20,775 nt of DNA from a virus. The DNA is taken from IMG/VR virus record IMGVR_UViG_3300037189_006457, positions 1 through 20,775 of that record; one strand, 5' to 3'. Both the position numbers and the translations under genes were made by a program. A model generated the notes under the pieces. The model searched no databases. It was not told the DNA's origin and saw only the letters and a program-made list of their open reading frames with translations. Positions 1 to 6,769 of the stretch are shown here, in pieces. Position 1 is the first letter of the stretch; each line of letters begins with the position of its first letter.

Positions 1-204
1 ATCATAATAGTAATGATACAGTCCACCCATTAGAAATCTTTTACCCTGGCGATCTCGTTCGACTGCAATCTCTCTTGCAAGTCTAGTTGGATTTTTCATA
101 CCTTGAATTTGATCTTTATACCATGCAATCGACTTTCTGGATAGAAATTCTAATTCTAGTCCAGTCTTTTGTTGTGCTAATGTTGTTAGAGTAGATGCTT
201 TCAT
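1..204 (-). CDS. Conserved T4-like phage protein of unknown function, C-terminus cut off by window edge
   Basis: This is an open reading frame on the minus strand that starts with ATG at 204 and stays open for 68 codons to the window edge. The visible N-terminus reads MKASTLTTLAQQKTGLELEF, then a basic helical stretch (SRKSIAWYKDQIQGMKNP) and ends at GGLYHYYYD. From memory, this resembles a structural or assembly protein of marine T4-like phages in which a similar region leads into a YDPK...LPYYDxFPL motif; that part would lie outside the window. The start lies 17 bases downstream of the gp4-like stop codon, so the two genes are probably co-transcribed leftward. No function can be assigned. 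The reading frame is well supported by the tight spacing and the absence of stops; the family link is an inference. Confidence 0.6.
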   Translation of the reverse strand, partial: MKASTLTTLAQQKTGLELEFLSRKSIAWYKDQIQGMKNPTRLAREIAVERDRQGKRFLMGGLYHYYYD

Positions 205-221
205 GGATATATTTATGTTGA

Positions 222-659
222 TTATTTAATCCCAAGATCATACTCCGTTAACACCTTAAATGTCCATCCACGATCTAAACAGTATTCAGATGCTGCTTTC
301 CACTTTGCTTCATTCGTGCCCCATGTGACAACTTCGTTAATGTATTGTTTTGTCACTCTAGACTTCTTGACTGGTGGTTTTGTTTGTCTCTCCGGTTTGA
401 CTTCAATCATCATGACTTTAGTTGTGCCATCTTTCTGTTTGAATCTAACTAGAAAGTCTGGAAAGTACCGATGCATCTTGCCATCAATCGGTGATTTATA
501 CGGTACGAATAACTCCTCAGATGCCCATTCGATAACACTATCGTTAGTGTCAAGCCAATTCATCACTCGACATTCCCACGTTGATCGATAGATTATATTG
601 TGTGGATCTCCACGATATTTGCGTGGATTCCTAGGAGTGAATTTACCTTTGTACGACAT
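222..659 (-). CDS. gp4: Head completion protein, gp4-like (PD-(D/E)XK nuclease fold)
   Basis: This 145-residue protein resembles T4 gp4, which completes the filled head before the tail joins. The N-terminus MSYKGKFTPRNPRKYRGDP and the later WASEEL...HRYFPDF match gp4 as I remember it. The sequence also carries a PD-(D/E)XK nuclease signature: P67-D68 in YFPDF, then E86-V87-K88 in IEVKP, with E29 in the first helix as a possible additional acidic ligand. This is the arrangement of TnsA-like nucleases. The frame can be extended upstream to an ATG at 713, but that would add 18 hydrophobic, non-conserved residues and run into the divergent gp48-like gene, so the ATG at 659 is chosen on family grounds. 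No clear ribosome binding site precedes either start. The gene is divergent from the baseplate cluster and is followed by the partial gene at the left edge. Confidence 0.9.
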   Translation of the reverse strand: MSYKGKFTPRNPRKYRGDPHNIIYRSTWECRVMNWLDTNDSVIEWASEELFVPYKSPIDGKMHRYFPDFLVRFKQKDGTTKVMMIEVKPERQTKPPVKKSRVTKQYINEVVTWGTNEAKWKAASEYCLDRGWTFKVLTEYDLGIK

Positions 660-666
660 ATAAATA
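659..666 (+). promoter_or_regulatory. Candidate T4-type late promoter (TATAAATA)
   Basis: The sequence TATAAATA is an exact match to the T4 late promoter element, recognised in T4 by gp55 with gp33 and the sliding clamp; marine relatives use the similar NATAAATA. It sits in the divergent AT-rich gap. By T4 geometry (element at -13 to -6) transcription would start near 672, giving a leader of about 26 bases before the gp48-like ATG at 698. It is the only such element I found correctly placed ahead of a rightward gene. In AT-rich DNA this 8-mer also occurs by chance, for example inside gp53 at 1972-1979. Confidence 0.55.
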
Positions 667-697
667 TAATATATATCAAACTCTAAGTGTAAAAAAT

Positions 698-1780
698 ATG
701 GAATCAACATCATTAGGTACGGTAGAAGTTACAACAGGCAGACAGGATAACGGACCTCTTAGTCAATTGTATGATAATAAGTATAAAGGAAAGACATTAA
801 AATATCCATCGAATTTAATTTCAGAAAGGTATCCACATCATATTCAATTTATTATACAGGAACCAGATCCCAGTAAAGTTCCTCAGATAGCTAATGGGTA
901 CTCGGCAAATTTAAAACAAATTGAAGCAAATAATCCATCTGGAAAAAATCCTACTGAAGATCCAGGTTTTCAAGGTAAAGATCCATTTGAAAAAGGGACA
1001 GCCATAGGTGAATATGCACTTAAAAGAGGTGGTAATATGGCTGCAGCTTTAGCGCAAGTTGTAGCGACGAAAGATACTGTACGTAGAACAAACTCTATTA
1101 TAGCATTATATATTCCCGACACAGTAAATGTTACTTATTCACCACAATATGAAGATATTGCATTGTCTAAGGCTCTAGGTACACCATATTTTTTAGCCCA
1201 GGCTGGAGCTTCCGCTTATGATGCGTATAAAAAAGCAAGTGGTGGTGATATTTCGGGTATTGTTAACGAATTGGGCAGTAATCCTTATATGCGAGATATA
1301 ATTGGTAAAGCTTTAGGAAGTGTAAAAGGATTAGGAATCGATGGCGAAGCTGTATCAAAATTACTTAATCGATCGATTGGCGAAGCTTACAATCCACAAC
1401 TTCAAGTTTTGTTTCAAGGTGTTGATTTTAGAAGATTTCAATTCGATTTTACTATGACTCCGAGTAGTGCGGAAGAAGCTTCCGACATACGGGAGATTGT
1501 AAAAGCTTTTAGATTAGCTGCCGCACCTGAAATTCGATCTGGATTTAATTCAATGTATCTTAAAGTTCCTGATATGGTCGACGTTGGATTTTATCATAAC
1601 GGTCGCCGAAACGATAAAGTTAATCAAATTAACACGTGTGTTATAGAGAACATATCAGTTGATTATGCTCCCATGGGATGGTCAACACACACAGACGGAA
1701 TGCCAGTGCAGACTAAATTATCCTTACAACTCAAAGAAGTTGGAATTATTGATAAAACTCAGATTAATGAAGGATACTGA
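698..1780 (+). CDS. gp48: Baseplate tail-tube cap / tube initiator, gp48-like
   Basis: This 360-residue protein is close in length to T4 gp48 (about 364), which caps the baseplate hub and nucleates tail-tube polymerisation. The most telling region is the C-terminal half. After FRRFQFDF comes TPSSAEEA (254-261) and a helix ending in FRLAAAPE, which match the gp48 pattern of TPRSxED followed by a helix and an aromatic segment as I recall it. The C-terminus (IENISVDYAPMG... to TKLSLQLKEVGIIDK) also matches the closing strands of gp48. The region from about 90 to 235 is low in conservation and rich in Ala and Gly. It is the first rightward gene after the divergent promoter; the Shine-Dalgarno is weak (TAAGTG). 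Its TGA stop overlaps the next ATG (TGATG), suggesting translational coupling to gp53. A gp54-like assignment is the main alternative. Confidence 0.8.
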   Translation: MESTSLGTVEVTTGRQDNGPLSQLYDNKYKGKTLKYPSNLISERYPHHIQFIIQEPDPSKVPQIANGYSANLKQIEANNPSGKNPTEDPGFQGKDPFEKGTAIGEYALKRGGNMAAALAQVVATKDTVRRTNSIIALYIPDTVNVTYSPQYEDIALSKALGTPYFLAQAGASAYDAYKKASGGDISGIVNELGSNPYMRDIIGKALGSVKGLGIDGEAVSKLLNRSIGEAYNPQLQVLFQGVDFRRFQFDFTMTPSSAEEASDIREIVKAFRLAAAPEIRSGFNSMYLKVPDMVDVGFYHNGRRNDKVNQINTCVIENISVDYAPMGWSTHTDGMPVQTKLSLQLKEVGIIDKTQINEGY

Positions 1781-2433
1781 TGTTATATTTCGACACTTTA
1801 CCTAAGATTTTTACTCCTGATCAGAATGGAAATTACATTCTGATGACTAATCTTATGGCAAGAGCAAAGATTTTGGAGGAGCTTCAAGACAATGCCTTGC
1901 TGATGTATAAGTACAATATTCAAGAAGGCGACACTCCAGAAATTATAGCAGACAAATATTACGAAGATCCTTATAAATATTGGATGGTTTTATATGTAAA
2001 TCAATTGATCGATCCAATCTGGGATTGGCCAATGGACTATCAGACATTCAATGATTACTTGATTGCAAAATATAAGAATGAATTCGAATTAGCATTAATC
2101 GCGCAAACAACAAGTGCGAATAACACATATGAATACATACAATCCACAGTGTATAGGTATGAAAAGATTATTACTACGACTGATCTGTATTCAAATCAAG
2201 TTACCGTAAAGAAAAACTCGATTGATTATGATGATTATTATGCATTGGCAGAAACTAATGAGACATACAATATCCCAGATGGTACACAAGTTAATATATC
2301 AATCTCCAAAAATATAGTATACATCTATGACTATGAGAATGATCTAAACGAGAGTAAACGAGAAATTAAATTGTTAAATAAAGATTATGCTATTCTTATG
2401 GAAGAACAGTTTAAAAAATTAATGGGTAAATAA
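1780..2433 (+). CDS. gp53: Baseplate wedge protein, gp53-like
   Basis: This 217-residue protein matches T4 gp53 (196 residues), the wedge subunit that joins wedges around the hub. The LysM-like core is visible at residues 50-68 (GDTPEIIADKYYEDPYKYW), followed by VLYVNQLIDPIWDWP. This parallels the T4 run of an ALANAIYG-type helix, a YWVLL strand and a DPYYGW loop. After about residue 105 the sequence is charged and tyrosine-rich and ends in a helix (KREIKLLNKDYAILMEEQF). The gene overlaps both neighbours by a single base: TGATG at its start and TAATG at its end. This fits a tightly coupled hub and wedge operon. The slightly greater length than T4 comes from the region 105-190. Confidence 0.88.
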   Translation: MLYFDTLPKIFTPDQNGNYILMTNLMARAKILEELQDNALLMYKYNIQEGDTPEIIADKYYEDPYKYWMVLYVNQLIDPIWDWPMDYQTFNDYLIAKYKNEFELALIAQTTSANNTYEYIQSTVYRYEKIITTTDLYSNQVTVKKNSIDYDDYYALAETNETYNIPDGTQVNISISKNIVYIYDYENDLNESKREIKLLNKDYAILMEEQFKKLMGK

Positions 2434-3839
2434 TGCCAATAATTGACGGTACAAGTTCGGAAATTCCTCGTACTGGAGAGTCAGGTATTGTAACACCTGA
2501 TGAATATTATCTAATAGATGCTAGCATTATTGCAACAAAAGAGATCGTCAGTATAAAACCCATGATGGTAGAATTATCGTACTTCGAAGACATCACGCGA
2601 GGTACAATAACTGGTATTATTTTAATCAATGATTCTATTTCTATTATCGATAGAATGGGATTGAATGGATCTGAATTCATACATCTAAAATTCAAAAAAG
2701 GATCTGGATCATCCACTGAAATTGACAAGTACTTTAGAATATATCGTGTTGGTGAGAGAATTATACAAACTAATTTGAATGAATCTTATGCGTTACATTT
2801 TTGTTCAGAAGAGTTATTTCTTTCTGAACAGATGAAGATTAGTAAATCATATTCTGGTCAAGAAATATCAGCAATCGTGTATAACATATTGACTGAACAG
2901 ATGCAGATTAGTGATGGTTCGAAACGAAAAGTTCTTGTTGGCAGAACAAAAGGTCTATATGATTTTGTTCTAGGATATAAAAAACCTTTTGAATTGATTA
3001 ATTGGTTAGCAAATTACGCATTGCCTGTTAATGGTGAAGGTGCTGATTTTGTATTTTTTGAAAATGCAGAAGGATTTAACTTCGTATCTCTACAGAGTTT
3101 ATTTAAACGTGAAACATACGCCAGATACGGATATACTCCAAGAACACTGGGTGATGATAAAGGAAGGATACCATTAGAACCATCATTGACTGGTATTAAG
3201 TCATATAATATTCTTGATACTTTTGATTCTTTATATGGAACAACGATGGGTGTCTTTGCAAATAAAGTATTAACAGTTGATCCTCTGACTAGAAATTATC
3301 AGACAACAACATTTGACTTGGAAGAATATTTAGGTAAAGCGACTAGTTTAAATAGAGGTTCAATTATTGGCAATCTGGAAAATAGATTGGGTAAAAAGGC
3401 AAATCAGAATTATGATGCTGTTTTCAAGGTAGTAAGTTCTAATCCAAATCATAAGAAAATTCCACTCGTTGTTGAAAAATCTATTCAACATGAAGTATCT
3501 AATGATATTAGAGCAGAAGTTTGGGTTCCACATAGAACTGCTCAGATTGCACTCATGAATTATTCACGAGTTAAACTTCTACTTTCTGGAGATCCAAATC
3601 TAACAGTTGGTTCTAAAATTGAGATTGTATTGCCATCACAACGTGGACCAAATTCAACAGGATACAATTCTGGTGAAAAAGATGAATACCATTCTGGAGC
3701 ATATATAATCACATCAGCGAGACATATTATCAACTACAATATGAAATATGAGACTGTTTTAGAGGTGGCGAAAGATTCCTTTGGTGCTGGCGCGCCATCA
3801 TATGATGATAACTCAATAACAAAAACGGTGAACCAATGA
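2433..3839 (+). CDS. gp27: Baseplate central hub protein, gp27-like
   Basis: This 468-residue protein is probably the hub trimer that bridges gp48/tube and the gp5 spike. The layout fits the gp27 and gpD hub fold. Residues 20-115 form a beta domain (ELSYFEDITRGTITGIILIND). A helical insertion follows, with the recognisable PFELINWLANYALP segment and then GADFVFFENAEGFNF, which parallels the T4 gp27 helix and SDKFVFVWQD strand. The end carries a second beta domain (AYIITSARHIINYNMKYETVLEVAKD). It is about 75 residues longer than T4 gp27 (391). Its position directly before the gp5 OB gene supports the hub role: the stop overlaps the next start as ATGA. In T4, gene 27 lies elsewhere in the genome, so the grouping here differs. 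Overall sequence similarity to T4 gp27 looks low, so the assignment rests on motifs and context. Confidence 0.68.
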   Translation: MPIIDGTSSEIPRTGESGIVTPDEYYLIDASIIATKEIVSIKPMMVELSYFEDITRGTITGIILINDSISIIDRMGLNGSEFIHLKFKKGSGSSTEIDKYFRIYRVGERIIQTNLNESYALHFCSEELFLSEQMKISKSYSGQEISAIVYNILTEQMQISDGSKRKVLVGRTKGLYDFVLGYKKPFELINWLANYALPVNGEGADFVFFENAEGFNFVSLQSLFKRETYARYGYTPRTLGDDKGRIPLEPSLTGIKSYNILDTFDSLYGTTMGVFANKVLTVDPLTRNYQTTTFDLEEYLGKATSLNRGSIIGNLENRLGKKANQNYDAVFKVVSSNPNHKKIPLVVEKSIQHEVSNDIRAEVWVPHRTAQIALMNYSRVKLLLSGDPNLTVGSKIEIVLPSQRGPNSTGYNSGEKDEYHSGAYIITSARHIINYNMKYETVLEVAKDSFGAGAPSYDDNSITKTVNQ

Positions 3840-4192
3840 CATTTTCTAATAAAATGGGCCAAGATAATTTTGTTTGGTGGATGGGAGTAGTCGAAAGGCG
3901 AGATGATCCACTTATGTTAGGTCGACTAAAAGTTAGAATCTTTGGTTGGCACACAGATGATTTAAATTTGATACCAACCGAAGATCTACCTTGGGCATTA
4001 CCATTATTGCCAGTTACTGGTGGCACTAAAATGTTTTCTGTTCCTCCATTAGGTGAATGGGTGCTTGGATTTTTCACAGATGGTATGGCTGGTCAAGCAC
4101 CTATTGTACTAGGATGTTTACCAGGAATAAAAACAGACTTTAATAGTTCTAAAGGATTCTCTCCACAAGAAAACACAACACCGGAGATTTAA
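3836..4192 (+). CDS. gp5: Baseplate hub OB-fold protein, N-terminal part of gp5
   Basis: This 118-residue protein corresponds to the N-terminal OB-fold domain of T4 gp5 only. FVWWMGVVERRDDPLMLGR (12-30), LKVRIFGWH and IPTEDLPW (46-53) line up closely with T4 gp5 (NWFVGVVEDRMDPLKLGR, then an IPTEKLPW segment). The strand PPLGEWVLGFFTDG replaces the T4 VEGTRVYGHF. In T4 the same chain continues into a T4-lysozyme domain and a beta-helix. Here it stops after a short tail (GFSPQENTTPEI) with no lysozyme. In the virion this domain should collar the top of the spike and bind the gp27-like trimer. It overlaps the gp27-like gene by 4 bases (ATGA) and is followed 2 bases later by an unrelated gene. 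It is a complete small gene, not a fragment from a frameshift, because the next frame has its own ribosome binding site. Confidence 0.9.
   Translation: MTFSNKMGQDNFVWWMGVVERRDDPLMLGRLKVRIFGWHTDDLNLIPTEDLPWALPLLPVTGGTKMFSVPPLGEWVLGFFTDGMAGQAPIVLGCLPGIKTDFNSSKGFSPQENTTPEI
4183..4186 (+). promoter_or_regulatory. Ribosome binding site for the helical hub-region gene
   Basis: GGAG lies 8 bases before the ATG at 4195 and inside the last codons of the gp5 OB gene. It gives the helical protein its own initiation signal, which supports a genuine gene boundary rather than a broken gp5. Confidence 0.6.
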
Positions 4193-4194
4193 AT

Positions 4195-5100
4195 ATGGCA
4201 ACATCATTACAAGCTCAACAAACATTTATTCAAAATGGCATAACTAGTACCATATCAGAGACTAAAGAAGCTATAATGCCATATTTAACTGGAGCTCGAA
4301 TACCAGATTATATCATTGTAGGATCAAGTGGCACTCAGACTACTCCATTATTTTCAAGAGAAACTATGTTGGGCACAGTTACAGCCAAAACAAATGCAAG
4401 TTTGGCACATTCTTGTGACTTTAAGTTTGATCTAGGTCTAGGAGCTTTCAGTCTACCCGAAATTCCTAATCCAGTAGCAGTCATAAAGAAAGCAATCGCA
4501 GAAGGTAAAAATGCTGCAGCACAGATCATACAGTCGTTAATTGCACAAGCTATTGATGGATTTAGACTTGCTATCAAAGGAATTATTATTGCTCTGAATT
4601 TTGATACCACTGGAATACTTTCAACAGCTTTTTCTGTTGCCAAACAAGTTATTAGATTTCTCAATGAAAAATTAAAGCAGATTGCAGAATATGTAGCCAT
4701 TGCATCTTTGTATTATCATCTAGTAACTAGTGTCCAACAAATTATTGATTTTATTAAAAGTTTACCAGCTAAAGTGAAAGCATTAATTCAACAATGTTTT
4801 ACTAAATTCACAAATGGAATTAAGAATGCTACCGATAAAATCAAATCTATTGGTGGTGCAACATCGGGTGGTCTAACTGGAGTAATTAATACTCTAAACG
4901 CATCTTCGCAAGCAGCTCTAGATGATGTTAATAAACAATCTGAAAATGAAAGTATTCCTCCATCACTTAAATCTTTAGTGAATGGAGAAAGTGTCACAGC
5001 TGAACAAGTTCAAGCTGGAGTAACAAGTTATGTTGCAACACAATCACAAACCACTATACCAGTAGACACTGAAAAAACAGATAAGAAATCAGGACCTTGA
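4195..5100 (+). CDS. Uncharacterised helical protein between the two gp5 halves
   Basis: I do not recognise this 301-residue protein. Residues 1-90 are mixed, with a predicted beta segment (TGARIPDYIIVGSSGTQTTP and SRETMLGTVTAKTNASLAH). Residues 95-215 are almost entirely helical and rich in Ala, Ile, Leu and Lys, with runs such as GFRLAIKGIIIAL and SVQQIIDFIKSLPAKVKALI. The C-terminal 80 residues are polar and probably flexible (SSQAALDDVNKQSENESIPP, ending EKTDKKSGP). Similar helical virion proteins occur near gp5 in marine T4-like phages as far as I recall. No lysozyme, peptidase or other catalytic motif is visible. It sits exactly where the lysozyme domain falls in T4 gp5, so a role in hub assembly or as a peptide carried by the spike is conceivable, but that is inference. 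Some segments are hydrophobic but amphipathic rather than clean transmembrane helices. Confidence 0.82.
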   Translation: MATSLQAQQTFIQNGITSTISETKEAIMPYLTGARIPDYIIVGSSGTQTTPLFSRETMLGTVTAKTNASLAHSCDFKFDLGLGAFSLPEIPNPVAVIKKAIAEGKNAAAQIIQSLIAQAIDGFRLAIKGIIIALNFDTTGILSTAFSVAKQVIRFLNEKLKQIAEYVAIASLYYHLVTSVQQIIDFIKSLPAKVKALIQQCFTKFTNGIKNATDKIKSIGGATSGGLTGVINTLNASSQAALDDVNKQSENESIPPSLKSLVNGESVTAEQVQAGVTSYVATQSQTTIPVDTEKTDKKSGP

Positions 5101-5103
5101 GGT
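5099..5103 (+). promoter_or_regulatory. Ribosome binding site for the needle gene
   Basis: GAGGT overlaps the TGA stop of the preceding gene and lies 5 bases before the ATG at 5109. This fixes the start of the needle protein and indicates independent translation. Confidence 0.65.
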
Positions 5104-5108
5104 AATAT

Positions 5109-5945
5109 ATGGCGACTAAACCAGACTTTTGGAATGCATGGACAGAACCTGAATCCGTAGCATCGATTGAAAATCCACCAAAATATCCACTAAATTCCGC
5201 ATGGTCTACTGAGTCTGGACACTCGATTCAAATGGACGATACTCCAAACAGAGAACGAGTTCGAATAGAACACAGAACAGGTACTTTTATTGAAATGCAT
5301 CCAGATGGATCAGAAGTTCATAAGGTATATGGTGATGGTTATGAGATAACAGTTAAAGATAAGTATGTTAAGGTTGAAGGATCATGTAATATTGAGATCG
5401 TTGGTGATGTAAACATAAAAGTCAGTGGTGACAAAACTGAACTCGTTGAAGGTAATTATAATCTTCACGTTAAAGGAAATTATAAAGTATTATCTGAAGA
5501 CATTGCTGTCATTGCGTCAACTAATGATATGGAGATCCGTGCAGGTGCGACAGCATTAGGAACTTTAACATTATCTTCTGGAGATGTTATTTCACTTAGA
5601 GGTGATTTGAATGTTGACGGAGAGATGACGGCGAGTAAAATTACTTCAAGTGGAAGAATTGATGCTTTGGTTGGAATGAGTGCAGGTCCATCTGGATTTG
5701 TATCTGTTCTGGGCGGTTTATCGATTGGAATTCCTGTTGCGATACCAACACAAATAAATTGTATAGGCATGATAAATGCGGGTATATCTGTTAATGCCGT
5801 TGGAGCAGTCAATGCACCATTAGGAAACTTTGGACTAATGGATGCAGTTATGATGACTGACGTTGTTAACACAACTCTGCATAATTCTCACATACATATA
5901 TCACCCAAAGGACCAACAGGTCCACCTATTCCAGGAATGATTTAA
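5109..5945 (+). CDS. gp5: Membrane-puncturing needle, C-terminal part of gp5 with HxH tip
   Basis: This 278-residue protein corresponds to the C-terminal part of T4 gp5, encoded here as its own gene. Residues 32-58 (STESGHSIQMDDTPNRERVR...) match the T4 lead-in to the beta-helix (TESGHIQEFDDTPGQERYR). Residues 70-127 contain the eight-residue VxGxxxxx repeats of the triple-stranded beta-prism: VEGSCNIE, VGDVNIKV, VEGNYNLH, VKGNYKVL. Residues 128-250 are a second glycine- and alanine-rich beta segment not found in T4 gp5. The C-terminus HNSHIHISPKGPTGPPIPGM holds a His261-x-His263 pair followed by a Pro/Gly cap. This resembles the iron-binding tips of P2 gpV-type spikes, whereas T4 uses a separate PAAR tip (gp5.4). 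It would form the trimeric spike under the OB domain. No lysozyme domain is present. Confidence 0.9.
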   Translation: MATKPDFWNAWTEPESVASIENPPKYPLNSAWSTESGHSIQMDDTPNRERVRIEHRTGTFIEMHPDGSEVHKVYGDGYEITVKDKYVKVEGSCNIEIVGDVNIKVSGDKTELVEGNYNLHVKGNYKVLSEDIAVIASTNDMEIRAGATALGTLTLSSGDVISLRGDLNVDGEMTASKITSSGRIDALVGMSAGPSGFVSVLGGLSIGIPVAIPTQINCIGMINAGISVNAVGAVNAPLGNFGLMDAVMMTDVVNTTLHNSHIHISPKGPTGPPIPGMI

Positions 5946-5948
5946 GGA
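5944..5948 (+). promoter_or_regulatory. Ribosome binding site for the 267-residue gene
   Basis: AAGGA overlaps the TAA stop of the needle gene and lies 6 bases before the ATG at 5955, a strong Shine-Dalgarno that fixes this start. Confidence 0.65.
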
Positions 5949-5954
5949 TATATT

Positions 5955-6758
5955 ATGGCAACAATTTTTAGTAGATTAAATTTTCCATCCGATATGCAGG
6001 ATAAAACAATCACATATTCGGATTCGGTTGTTAAACATATGAATGCTGTTCCAAGACTGTTGGAAGATTGGCAATATGAAGATCTTGGAAATAATAATGT
6101 TGGAGGTTATTACCAGAATCCAGTAGCTGTTTCTGGTAATCAAATTATATCCATTTCCAGTCAGATACTCACATCGTGTAATGGAGTTAGTACACTGAGT
6201 GCAATTAGTGTCGCTGCAAACAATTTATTTAATTCTTCTAATAATTTCGTTGCACATACGGATAGAATATCCGGAATGGTTGAACCTAATCAGGATACTG
6301 CCGAATTGCCACATTATGCTACAATTTTATCAAGTGCAAAAACTTTATCATACTTGTGTTATCAAAACAGTGGTGTGTCGAATAACGCAGTTATAATTGG
6401 CAATTTTAGTAGTCTCTATACGGCAAACAATATCAGCGACTATCGTACAGCTATCAGTGGTTATCCAACTACTATAAACAATTCAATTTATTATGAAACA
6501 GATCCAATCGATCCATTAATCCAAACTAAAAAAAGTAATCTTTCATCAGGTATAATTACTACAATTTCTAATAAACTCAATGAAATAAGTACATATATGT
6601 CCACAAAACAATCATCAGATGTCAATTTCTTTAATAACTCAAAATCGATTGTCGGTGAGATGAATTCTGTTAAAAAATTATCAAACATGGGTTCAACAGA
6701 AAAGTATCTAGCTCAAACATTGATTGGAACGGACAAACTAAAAGCCAGAATTACTTGA
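5955..6758 (+). CDS. Uncharacterised virion-cluster protein between hub and wedge genes
   Basis: I do not recognise a named family for this 267-residue protein. It starts MATIFSRLNFPSDMQDKTI and is rich in Ser, Asn, Thr and Ile. It looks mostly helical in two blocks: about 60-135 (QIISISSQIL, LSAISVAANNLF, TAELPHYATILSSAKTLSYL) and 190-260 (KKSNLSSGIITTISNKLNEI, SDVNFFNNSKSIVGEMNSV). No signal peptide, membrane segment or catalytic motif is visible. Proteins of similar size sit between gp5 and gp25 in several marine T4-like genomes as I recall, annotated only as virion structural proteins. Its location, strand, strong ribosome binding site and 11-base gap to gp25 make a baseplate or hub-associated role likely. 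The function is unknown. Confidence 0.8.
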   Translation: MATIFSRLNFPSDMQDKTITYSDSVVKHMNAVPRLLEDWQYEDLGNNNVGGYYQNPVAVSGNQIISISSQILTSCNGVSTLSAISVAANNLFNSSNNFVAHTDRISGMVEPNQDTAELPHYATILSSAKTLSYLCYQNSGVSNNAVIIGNFSSLYTANNISDYRTAISGYPTTINNSIYYETDPIDPLIQTKKSNLSSGIITTISNKLNEISTYMSTKQSSDVNFFNNSKSIVGEMNSVKKLSNMGSTEKYLAQTLIGTDKLKARIT

Positions 6759-6769
6759 ATAAATAAAAG

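Noticed and set aside
210-217. CATAAATA on the minus strand before the partial left gene
   Set aside because: It would place the transcript start at the first base of the ATG at 204. A leaderless late transcript is possible but there is nothing else to support it.
660-713. Upstream start for gp4 at 713, giving a 163-residue protein
   Set aside because: The extra 18 residues are hydrophobic, do not match the gp4 family start MSYKGKF, and would overlap the divergent gp48 start. No ribosome binding site supports it.
1820-1844. 9-base perfect inverted repeat (ATCAGAATG / CATTCTGAT) early in gp53
   Set aside because: A 9-base stem with a 7-base loop is expected about once by chance in a window of this size, and there is no U-run or other context.
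3836-5945. Lysozyme domain hidden in the hub region
   Set aside because: None of the three proteins here shows the T4 lysozyme catalytic segment (DEGLRLKVY...IGIGH). The middle protein is helical but lacks the E/D/T triad context.
6758-6765. AATAAATA just before gp25 as a late promoter
   Set aside because: By T4 geometry transcription would begin inside the ATG at 6770. The same 8-mer family occurs inside genes (for example 11900-11907), so chance is the better explanation.
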